Assembly (NCBI GenBank): GCA_946498265.1
Contig: CAMMNR010000043.1
Span: forward strand, 1-11,730
DNA length: 11,730 bases
Direction of reading: 5' to 3'
From: an uncultured Clostridium sp.
Lineage (GTDB): Bacteria; Bacillota; Clostridia; TANB77; CAG-508
Shown: piece after piece, positions 6,942-11,730 of the stretch
Layout: each line of letters begins with the position of its first letter
How positions within the stretch are numbered: the stretch's first letter is position 1
Position numbers and translations under genes: made by a program
The notes under the pieces: model-generated
What the model saw: only the letters and a program-made list of their open reading frames with translations
Databases searched by the model: none
What the model was told of the DNA's origin: nothing

Positions 6942-7499
6942 TTACTCCTTTATAATCGACCACATTTCTGCGTCGTATAGACTGTCATCACGGCGACAGT
7001 CATATTTTCTTAATGTTCCTTCATATTGCATTCCAACTTTCGCCATAACTTTTGTGCTTGCTTTGTTCACAACATCTGCAAAGGCTTCAATTCTTTTAAA
7101 ACCAATATCAAACAAGTGGTTGATGACCGCTTTCACACCTTCGCTTATATATCCCTTATTGCGATAATTTGCATTTTATTGCCATACAAGGTCAGCCATT
7201 CGGCGATAATCATCTTGCTTATATACGCTTATTCTGCCAATCATCTTATTTTCACTTTTTAAAACAACAGCCCAATCATAAAAATCTTTATTTTTATATT
7301 TCTTTTCAAGCTTGCCAGAAATATAATCAACCGCCATTTCAACGCCTGTATATTCTGGTAATCCTGCAAGATAATTTAAAACATCTTTATCCGAAACAAT
7401 CTCATAAAGGCTCTGTGCATCCGAAAGCAAGATAGGTCTAAGTAGTAGTCTGTCCGTTTCAATCTCAATCGTTCCAGTGTGTCTAATTTCGTAGTTCAT
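6942..7499 (-). pseudogene. RimJ/RimL-type GNAT acetyltransferase with an in-frame stop
   Basis: The frame encodes a normal-length (185 codon) RimJ/RimL-like N-acetyltransferase, interrupted by a single TAA at codon 108 (7178-7176). Codons 1-107 contain the typical start TDRLLLRPILLSDAQ. The same frame resumes with NANYRNKGY (109-117), the acetyl-CoA-binding segment, and continues through KAVINHLF and VMAKVGMQYEGTLRKY to the family's end. No frameshift is needed; one substitution (for example TTA or CAA to TAA) explains it. AAAAGGAG precedes the ATG at 7499. Relatives acetylate ribosomal protein N-termini or small toxic aminoacyl compounds. It is the first gene of the long operon, so the stop may reduce expression downstream. 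TAA is a genuine stop elsewhere in the window, so reassignment is unlikely. Confidence 0.8.
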
Positions 7500-7552
7500 T
7501 TTCTTTTCTCCTTTTTATGATAACAAAATTTTTTATTTTTTCATAGTAATTT

Positions 7553-7592
7553 AAAAAACAAAAAGCACCAATCTTTTTTTCGATTGGTGCTT
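7553..7592 (-). terminator. Intrinsic terminator / possible attenuator before the operon
   Basis: On the minus-strand RNA an 11-bp perfect stem (AAGCACCAATC, 7592-7582, with GATTGGTGCTT, 7573-7563) is followed by a U-rich tract (7562-7553). It lies after the 31-aa peptide gene and 54 bases before the operon's first gene. No good promoter is visible between it and 7499, so the operon may depend on read-through. Confidence 0.85.
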
Positions 7593-7679
7593 ATAATCCT
7601 GTTATTTATATATATCTTCTTTATATTTCTACTTAAACTTATCCTTATATTCTTTTTTTATAGACTTTTTGATATATAT

Positions 7680-7775
7680 TTAGACAATCATATTGGCACC
7701 AATGCAAAAATAATATCCGCAACCAAACGCTGATACTTCGAGATTTTTAATTTGCATAGGTGTCAAATTTCTCAT
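7680..7775 (-). CDS. 31-aa small peptide of unknown function (possible leader peptide)
   Basis: A small gene with every expected signal: a 17-base-spaced promoter, AAAGGAG (7787-7781) 5 bases before ATG, and a terminator downstream. The product begins MRNLTPMQIK and has a hydrophobic, Gly/Cys/aromatic-rich C-terminal half (FGCGYYFCIGANMIV) with two cysteines five residues apart. No double-glycine leader, signal peptide or known bacteriocin motif is seen. It could be a membrane-active small protein, a signalling or antimicrobial peptide, or a regulatory leader for the operon. The last option is suggested because its codons at 7703-7696 can pair with the terminator's first arm. A +2 frame continues about 13 codons past its stop, so the C-terminus is not fully secure. 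Confidence 0.6.
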   Translation of the reverse strand: MRNLTPMQIKNLEVSAFGCGYYFCIGANMIV

Positions 7776-7796
7776 TATTGCTCCTTTATTAACCAA

Positions 7797-7825
7797 AGTA
7801 TAGCATAAATAAAATCAAATTGCAA
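7797..7825 (-). promoter_or_regulatory. Promoter of the 31-aa peptide unit
   Basis: On the minus strand, -35 TTGCAA (7825-7820) and -10 TATACT (7802-7797) are separated by 17 bases. Transcription would begin near 7790, leaving a short leader that contains the ribosome binding site. This is the best promoter candidate upstream of the whole minus-strand operon. Confidence 0.7.
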
Positions 7826-7862
7826 TAGGTAAATGATAAATATTTACAAAAAAATTAAAAAC

Positions 7863-7982
7863 AGACAAATAAGGACTAAATTATTAAATATAGTTTTAGG
7901 CAGTTTTAAATAGACAAATTTGCATCAAAAAAGCACATTTGATGTCAACTGATGTCAATCAACCAAAAATGTTTGACATCAA
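7863..7982. repeat. Cluster of short direct and inverted repeats in a non-coding stretch
   Basis: The gene-free stretch 7826-8065 holds several short repeats: AGACAAAT at 7863-7870 and 7912-7919; AGTTTTA at 7892-7898 and 7902-7908; and TGATGTCAA at 7939-7947 and 7950-7958, with the inverted copy TTGACATCAA at 7973-7982. They could bind a regulator or an integrase, given the tRNA fragment 85 bases away. Otherwise 7983-8065 shows nothing I can name. Confidence 0.45.
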
Positions 7983-8065
7983 TTTTGTTTTTAAAGTGTC
8001 TAAATCTCTTTATTTATAATGCTTATATAAATCAACTTTCACACCATAATAAAAACATACACTTT

Positions 8066-8111
8066 CCTGATAAGGTGGGGGTCGGTGGTTCGAGTCCACT
8101 CAATCCAACCA
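8066..8111 (+). tRNA. Orphan 3' half of tRNA-Ile(GAU)
   Basis: The segment matches the 3' half of a bacterial tRNA-Ile: anticodon loop CTGATAA (8067-8073, anticodon GAT), a variable region ending GGTC, T arm GGTGG-TTCGAGT-CCACT (8084-8100), acceptor strand CAATCCA, discriminator A and encoded CCA (8109-8111). The 5' half is absent: the preceding bases contain no D-arm sequence and no TGGATTG-like partner for the acceptor strand, and the anticodon stem is mismatched. So it cannot be a functional tRNA. An isolated tRNA 3' end followed by a native terminator is the usual trace of integration at, or deletion through, a tRNA gene. Confidence 0.6.
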
Positions 8112-8115
8112 AATT

Positions 8116-8147
8116 TGAGAGCACAATTTGCTCTCATTTTTATTTTT
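8116..8147 (+). terminator. Terminator following the tRNA fragment
   Basis: TGAGAGCA (8116-8123) pairs with TGCTCTCA (8129-8136) around a 5-base loop, followed by TTTTTATTTTT (8137-8147). It starts 5 bases after the CCA end, the normal place for a tRNA gene terminator, which supports the fragment being the remainder of a real tRNA gene. Confidence 0.75.
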
Positions 8148-8157
8148 CCAACACCGC

Positions 8158-8183
8158 TAAAACCCTTTTTTTAAAGGGTTTTA
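8158..8183. terminator. Inverted repeat, possible bidirectional terminator
   Basis: TAAAACCCTTT (8158-8168) and AAAGGGTTTTA (8173-8183) form an 11-bp stem with a TTTT loop. It overlaps the stop codon (8173-8171) of a minus-strand reading-frame remnant and would end transcription of the reductase/serine hydrolase unit. The U tracts are short, so efficiency is uncertain. Confidence 0.55.
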
Positions 8184-8290
8184 TAAGATTTTAAGTTGGT
8201 AGTTCGCCCATAAAATTTTGCTTTCAAATTTATGATTTTATAACTATTTTTTAGCTCTGTTAAGGTAAATTTATCTTTTAATAACCAAGG
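8171..8290 (-). pseudogene. Unidentified C-terminal coding remnant
   Basis: A minus-strand frame, shifted relative to the truncated reductase, is open for 39 codons from about 8290 to TAA at 8173-8171. Its composition looks protein-like (KDKFTLTELKNSYKI, then a basic tail) and its stop sits inside the terminator repeat, as at a natural gene end. It does not look like the C-terminus of an aldo/keto reductase. It may be the tail of another gene joined to the reductase by a deletion. I do not recognise the family; a chance open frame in AT-rich DNA is possible. Confidence 0.3.
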
Positions 8291-8565
8291 TCTAGATAAT
8301 CTAATTGCAAATTTTTTAAACTTTCTTTAACGCCACTAGTCACAGAATTATAGGTGGTGTTTGGCGAGCAAAGCTTAGTTGTAACAAACAGTTCACCTCT
8401 ATTTATCCCAGACTTTTTTATCCCAATTCCAACTTCTTTTTCATTTCCATACATTTGTGCAGTGTCAATATGTCTATATCCAATTTTGATAGCACTTTCA
8501 ACAACGCCTTCACATTCCTTTCCTCTTAAATTCCATGTTCCTAATCCAATTTTTGGTATTTCCAT
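8278..8565 (-). pseudogene. Truncated aldo/keto reductase (N-terminal third)
   Basis: Aldo/keto reductases are NADPH-dependent (beta/alpha)8-barrel enzymes of about 270-320 aa that reduce aldehydes and ketones. Here only about 95 aa remain. The barrel start PKIGLGTWNLRG and the catalytic residues D34 and Y39 (HIDTAQMYGNE) and K64 (VTTKL) are present, but homology stops at LQLDYLDL, just before the LIHWP segment that carries the fourth catalytic residue, His. The frame then ends after G-Y. The cofactor-binding C-terminal half is missing, so the product should be inactive. The ATG at 8565 is chosen over an upstream TTG because AGGAG lies 6 bases before it. It follows the serine hydrolase gene by 28 bases, so both were probably one transcript. 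Confidence 0.82.
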
Positions 8566-8593
8566 TTTCAACTCCTATTTTACATTTTTATAC

Positions 8594-9529
8594 CTAAATG
8601 ATTCCTCTTAAAATTTCAGTTACATAGCTCATCTCTTGCTCGTTCGATAAAATTGTTATAAGTTGATTTTTATCAAAATTTACTATTAGATACTGACCGT
8701 AAGTTCCGTCCTTATATACATAGCCGTCTCGTGAGATATGCATAATATATCCAACGCCAATTTTGGGCAATACTCTTTCAGGATTTACCGCATAAGGCGT
8801 AGAAATTTGCGTAGTGCACATTTCTTCAATAAATTTTTTAGACACTATCTCCTGCCCATTATATTTACCTTTGTGTAATATAAGTTCGCCAATTTTAAAG
8901 AGGTTTGAATGTGAAAGAAAAAGCCCCGTTCCGCCAGGACAATATTTACCAAAATTTTCCCAAACAAACTCTGTTATATTTAAGGGCTCAAAAATTTCTT
9001 TAACAATAAAGTCTTTTAAGTTTATACCAAAAGCTTCTTGAAAGAAAACTGAAAGTAAAAATAATTCTGCATTGTTGTAAACATATTTTTCACCTGGGTT
9101 ATAAATTAAATTATAGTTTAAAACATAGTTAACATAATCTTTTTCATCAATATCATTTATAAATTTTTTTGAAAACATCTGACGGTCATAGCCTGCAGAA
9201 TATGTCAATAAAGTTTTTATTTGCCATTTTTTAATTTTTTCAACATTTTCTTTTTTTATAGAAGTTAAGTTTTTTAAAACTGGATATACAAAGCTATTTA
9301 CAGTTAAAGGCTTTCCGCAAACAAGCATCTTTTTATCAATTGCTATTCCATAAGCTAAGGTAGTTAAAACTTTACTGATGCTCCTCATCTGATGCAATTC
9401 CTCTGGCTTATAGAAATATGATTGAATATCACCATTGTCATAAATCATGATACTATCTATGTTTACACTTTCTCCAGTGGAAGTGTAAACTTTTTCTTTT
9501 TGCATTTTTATTTTATCAATTAATTTCAT
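8594..9529 (-). CDS. Beta-lactamase-fold serine hydrolase (class C/esterase-like)
   Basis: A 311-aa member of the beta-lactamase/transpeptidase-like family (PF00144 type). The nucleophile motif S-x-x-K is S50-I-S-K53 in MRSISKV, and the second motif Y-x-N is Y151-N-N153. The third motif, normally HxG or KTG before the last strand, appears as DGTYGQY (274-280), which is divergent. LLTYSAGY (107-114) corresponds to the family's LLxHTSG segment. There is no signal peptide or lipobox, so the protein is probably cytoplasmic and more likely an esterase, amidase or D-aminopeptidase-like enzyme than a beta-lactamase. AGAGGA precedes the ATG at 9529. It starts from a divergent promoter region and is followed closely by the truncated reductase. 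Confidence 0.8.
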   Translation of the reverse strand: MKLIDKIKMQKEKVYTSTGESVNIDSIMIYDNGDIQSYFYKPEELHQMRSISKVLTTLAYGIAIDKKMLVCGKPLTVNSFVYPVLKNLTSIKKENVEKIKKWQIKTLLTYSAGYDRQMFSKKFINDIDEKDYVNYVLNYNLIYNPGEKYVYNNAELFLLSVFFQEAFGINLKDFIVKEIFEPLNITEFVWENFGKYCPGGTGLFLSHSNLFKIGELILHKGKYNGQEIVSKKFIEEMCTTQISTPYAVNPERVLPKIGVGYIMHISRDGYVYKDGTYGQYLIVNFDKNQLITILSNEQEMSYVTEILRGII

Positions 9530-9567
9530 ATTTCCTCTTTTAAAACTTTTTATATTTTTCTAATAAG

Positions 9568-9579
9568 ATAATAACATAT
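9568..9579 (-). promoter_or_regulatory. Probable extended -10 promoter of the serine hydrolase gene
   Basis: On the minus strand the sequence TGTTATTAT provides a TGn extended -10 with hexamer TATTAT (9573-9568). No good -35 is visible. The element is part of a 14-base inverted copy of the -10 region of the divergent plus-strand promoter (9686-9699). Confidence 0.45.
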
Positions 9580-9670
9580 TTTTATTAAATATCTTTAATT
9601 TTTATAAAAAATTTTGAATTTTGTTTAACTCGAATTTAAAACCAAACTTTTAGAAGCAATAAAAATTATA

Positions 9671-9699
9671 TTGCTTTATTTTACCAAATATGTTATTAT
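9671..9699 (+). promoter_or_regulatory. Promoter of the plus-strand unknown gene/NUDIX pair
   Basis: -35 TTGCTT (9671-9676) and -10 TATTAT (9694-9699), preceded by TGT, are separated by 17 bases. A GGAG site (9708-9711) lies 9 bases before the ATG at 9721, so the untranslated leader is only about 15 bases. Confidence 0.65.
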
Positions 9700-9720
9700 A
9701 TTTTTATGGAGATGATTTAA

Positions 9721-10401
9721 ATGAACATTAAAAGGTTGCAAAAGAAAATCGAGAAAAAAGCCGACTATTTTAAAACTCACTTTTATGAAGTATCTGAATG
9801 GCTTTTAAAAAGAAAGTTTTTTACAAGCCCTCGCATAAGCTTTGAAGATAAACAAAGCATAGCAGAGCTTTTAGTAGAACTAAAGCCAGAATACATAACC
9901 ACGCTTCAAAAAAGTAGTGATGATCCAAAGTTTACTTCCACTTTATTAAAAAGAAAGCTTGAAGACCCTAATTTTTGTTGTCACATAACACATAGAGCAA
10001 TCTATTACCCTGGTGATACATATTATGCAGGCGAGGATGATCAACTTGAAGAAGATGAAAGCTATGAAATAAGATTTTTTCAAGACTATTACGACCTTGT
10101 TCCAGAAGATGTAGCTTCTTCTAAAGAGTTTTTAAAATCTCTGTTTGAACTTGAAACTAGTTTATCAAGAAAGGATACAACCTATTATTTTGATTCAAAT
10201 GTAAAAGCAGATCAAACCCCATTCGACTATTTCAGTAAAAAATACCCAGAAGAAAGCAAGGTGGCTGTAAAAGAATATTTAGAAGAAAACACCTCTAAAG
10301 AAACAAGAAAACTTGCTAAAGAGGCTTTAGTTTCTAAAAACCCAGAGCTTGCAAAAGAGCTTTTCGGAAAGAACAATTCTATTGAAGATTTAAGTAAATA
10401 A
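9721..10401 (+). CDS. Uncharacterised protein, 226 aa
   Basis: I do not recognise this protein. It begins with a basic helical stretch (MNIKRLQKKIEKKADYF), has an acidic middle (GEDDQLEEDESYE, about residues 104-116) and ends in charged, probably helical segments. There is no signal peptide and no transmembrane helix. Cys86-Cys87 and His88/His91 (CCHITH) lie close together and could bind a metal, though no standard zinc-finger spacing is present. It is expressed from its own promoter, with GGAG 9 bases before ATG, and the NUDIX hydrolase gene follows after 11 bases, so the two are co-transcribed. Confidence 0.65.
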   Translation: MNIKRLQKKIEKKADYFKTHFYEVSEWLLKRKFFTSPRISFEDKQSIAELLVELKPEYITTLQKSSDDPKFTSTLLKRKLEDPNFCCHITHRAIYYPGDTYYAGEDDQLEEDESYEIRFFQDYYDLVPEDVASSKEFLKSLFELETSLSRKDTTYYFDSNVKADQTPFDYFSKKYPEESKVAVKEYLEENTSKETRKLAKEALVSKNPELAKELFGKNNSIEDLSK

Positions 10402-10412
10402 TTGGAGAATTT

Positions 10413-10913
10413 ATGGAATTTCTTGGCGTATACGATGAAACAGGTAAAGAGCTAGAAAATAGAAAAATTCTTAGAGGAGATAAAGCCCTTAAAGATAACG
10501 AATATATAAAGCTTGTTGCAGTATGGATAAAATGTGAGGGTAAATATTTAATTCAAAAGACAAGCAAAGAAAAAGGTGGCGTTTTTGCTGTAAGCGGAGG
10601 ACATGTCCCATATAAAACGACCTCTAAGCAACAAGCCATAATAGAATTGCAAGAAGAGTTAGGGCTTAACCTAGACCCAAACAAGTTAAAACTTCTTGGA
10701 AATGTCAAAATTCCGCATTGCATATTTGATGTGTTTCTAGTTGAAGACGACAGTTTAAAACAATATAATTTTAATTTGCAAAAAGAGGAAGTTGAAAGCG
10801 TAGTTTGGTGCGATTGCAAGGAAATTGACAACCTTATTCAAAAAGGTATTTTTAGAGAAAGCTCTAAACTTCACTATGATGCCTTTATCAAAAATTTGGA
10901 ATATCAAAAGTAA
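10413..10913 (+). CDS. NUDIX hydrolase with a degenerate Nudix box
   Basis: A 166-aa cytoplasmic protein of the NUDIX superfamily, which hydrolyses nucleoside diphosphates linked to another group; the N-terminal MEFLGVYDETGKEL stretch is typical of IPP-isomerase-like/YfcD-type members. The box runs from G63 to L85: G63-G-H-V, then E78, E81, E82 and G84 (IELQEELGL). The metal-binding E-x-x-E-E core is kept, but the first conserved Glu is T69 and the conserved Arg is I77. These changes suggest altered or reduced activity. GGAG lies 7 bases before ATG. It is the second gene of a two-gene unit and is followed at once by a strong terminator. Confidence 0.82.
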   Translation: MEFLGVYDETGKELENRKILRGDKALKDNEYIKLVAVWIKCEGKYLIQKTSKEKGGVFAVSGGHVPYKTTSKQQAIIELQEELGLNLDPNKLKLLGNVKIPHCIFDVFLVEDDSLKQYNFNLQKEEVESVVWCDCKEIDNLIQKGIFRESSKLHYDAFIKNLEYQK

Positions 10914-10940
10914 AGCGTAAGAAAATTCTTACGCTTTTTT
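10912..10940. terminator. Bidirectional terminator between convergent genes
   Basis: AAAGCGTAAG (10912-10921) pairs with CTTACGCTTT (10928-10937), followed on the plus strand by a T run to 10940. In the minus direction the stem is followed by TTTACTTTT, so it can also end the surface-protein transcript, whose gene stops at 10955. It overlaps the NUDIX stop codon. Confidence 0.88.
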
Positions 10941-10954
10941 ATTAAAAACAATTA

Positions 10955-11730
10955 TTAAATAAATGTAATTTTTCTTCTTTGTACAACAACATAGATTACA
11001 ACGCCAACTATAATTACCGCCACCACAACACTAGCTACTATTATTATAGGAAGATAGCTATCTCTTTGTGCAGTAAAACCATGGTTTGCAACTACACCAA
11101 TTTGAGCACCTGAAGCTGTAGTTAAATAAGCTTGAACTTGAATTTCCCCAGTAGTGGTTGGAATATAATCAAAACTTTCTCCAGTGCCTACAAACTGCCC
11201 ATCTACTAACCAATTTACTTGGATAGGAACATTATCTACATTAATTATCGTTACACTAAAAGTATATTTGCGAATTTGCCCCATTCCTTGAGATTCTTCA
11301 CTAATAGCTATGCCTCTAATATAAGGTAACTCAATAATATCGGCTACAATTTCAACCTCACACTCGCTTCCCGCTATTTCTGCTTCATTAAATGTTAGAT
11401 ATGCCCTTATTGTGTGAGTCCCTTCTATGCTAGGCGTAAGTGTAATTGTGTTTCCCGTTCCAATTAAAACGGAATTAAGCTCCCAAACTACTTGAACATT
11501 TAAGTTTTCTAAGTTACTTAATATTGCAGTGCAAGAATAGCTTTTTAGTTTACCTAGGCCATTATCTACTTCTGTAACCTCTATTTTACTTATGCTTGCC
11601 GTAGGGTTTATTTTTGCTGTAAACACAGTTTGATAACTACTATCTGCTATAATTTCATTATCTAGCATTAAATACGCTCTTATTGTATGTTCACCCTCGG
11701 TTGTTGGCAAATAGTTTGATAGTGTTTGCC
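10955..11730 (-). CDS. Repeat-containing surface protein, C-terminal part (partial)
   Basis: The frame is open to the window's right edge, so this is the C-terminal 257 residues of a larger protein. Two and a part copies of a repeat of about 88 residues are visible. Aligned landmarks are GLGKLKSYSC with GMGQIRKYTF, VVWELNSVLIGTG with VNWLVDGQFVGTG, and IEGTHTIRAYL with TTGEIQVQAYL. The all-beta, Thr/Val-rich pattern suggests Ig-like domains exposed outside the cell. After the last repeat come one long hydrophobic helix (LPIIIVASVVVAVIIVGVVIY) and a short basic tail (QRRKITFI), which together anchor the protein with its repeats outside. There is no LPxTG sortase motif. Adhesion is a reasonable guess, but no binding motif is seen. 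It is transcribed toward the NUDIX gene. Confidence 0.75.
   Translation of the reverse strand, partial: QTLSNYLPTTEGEHTIRAYLMLDNEIIADSSYQTVFTAKINPTASISKIEVTEVDNGLGKLKSYSCTAILSNLENLNVQVVWELNSVLIGTGNTITLTPSIEGTHTIRAYLTFNEAEIAGSECEVEIVADIIELPYIRGIAISEESQGMGQIRKYTFSVTIINVDNVPIQVNWLVDGQFVGTGESFDYIPTTTGEIQVQAYLTTASGAQIGVVANHGFTAQRDSYLPIIIVASVVVAVIIVGVVIYVVVQRRKITFI

Noticed and set aside
7176..7178. Recoding of TAA as an amino acid in the acetyltransferase
   Set aside because: Other genes here, including the HD gene and leader peptide, use TAA as a natural stop; a point mutation or error is simpler.
7680..7775. Double-glycine bacteriocin precursor
   Set aside because: No GG/GA cleavage motif after a typical leader and no ABC exporter or modification enzyme nearby.
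7952..8194. Plus-strand 80-codon open frame
   Set aside because: It runs through the tRNA fragment and its terminator, has no ribosome binding site and no protein-like features.
8594..9529. Classical antibiotic-resistance beta-lactamase
   Set aside because: No signal peptide or lipobox and a divergent third motif; a cytoplasmic esterase or peptidase role is more likely.
1..11730. CRISPR array, insertion sequence or integrase gene
   Set aside because: No regularly spaced repeats and no transposase or integrase motifs were found in any frame.

Overview
The window looks like chromosomal DNA from a low-GC Gram-positive bacterium, most likely a Clostridia-type Bacillota. The DNA is strongly AT-rich, almost every gene has an AGGAG-type ribosome binding site, the promoters are sigma-A-like, genes are packed into tight operons, and TAA and TGA both act as stops. 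Species cannot be named from the sequence. Both ends are cut inside genes.

Left end (1-498, minus strand): the start of trpS (tryptophanyl-tRNA synthetase) with a complete ribosome-mediated attenuator in front of it. A TTGACT/TATAAT promoter is followed by an 11-codon leader peptide (MFSSFIWWRKK) with two adjacent Trp codons, then by mutually exclusive RNA pairings and an intrinsic terminator. This is the strongest finding. It resembles enterobacterial trpL logic, whereas Bacillota usually control trpS with a T-box.

Middle (573-7499, minus strand): nine genes separated by at most about 40 bases, several with ATGA overlaps. In transcription order they are a RimJ/RimL-type acetyltransferase broken by a stop codon, an alkaline-phosphatase-fold phosphodiesterase, a frameshifted small gene, an S51 (peptidase E-like) hydrolase, an acetyltransferase fused in frame to a second S51 hydrolase, an S66 (MccF/LD-carboxypeptidase) peptidase, two unknown small proteins and an HD-domain phosphohydrolase. 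The mix suggests inactivation of small peptide- or nucleotide-like molecules, but the substrate is unknown.

Upstream of that operon (7553-7825): a small unit with its own promoter, a 31-aa peptide gene and a terminator. The end of the peptide gene can pair with the terminator's first arm, so this may be a second leader-peptide attenuator controlling the operon. Farther right (7860-8147) are short repeats and an orphan 3' half of tRNA-Ile(GAU) with its terminator, which may be the scar of an integration event.

Right part (8171-11730): a truncated aldo/keto reductase fused to an unknown remnant, a beta-lactamase-fold serine hydrolase, a divergent promoter region, a plus-strand pair (unknown protein and NUDIX hydrolase) ending at a bidirectional terminator, and the C-terminal part of a repeat-containing, membrane-anchored surface protein that runs off the window. 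Three broken genes (acetyltransferase, small gene, reductase) suggest gene turnover, unless sequencing or assembly errors explain some of them.
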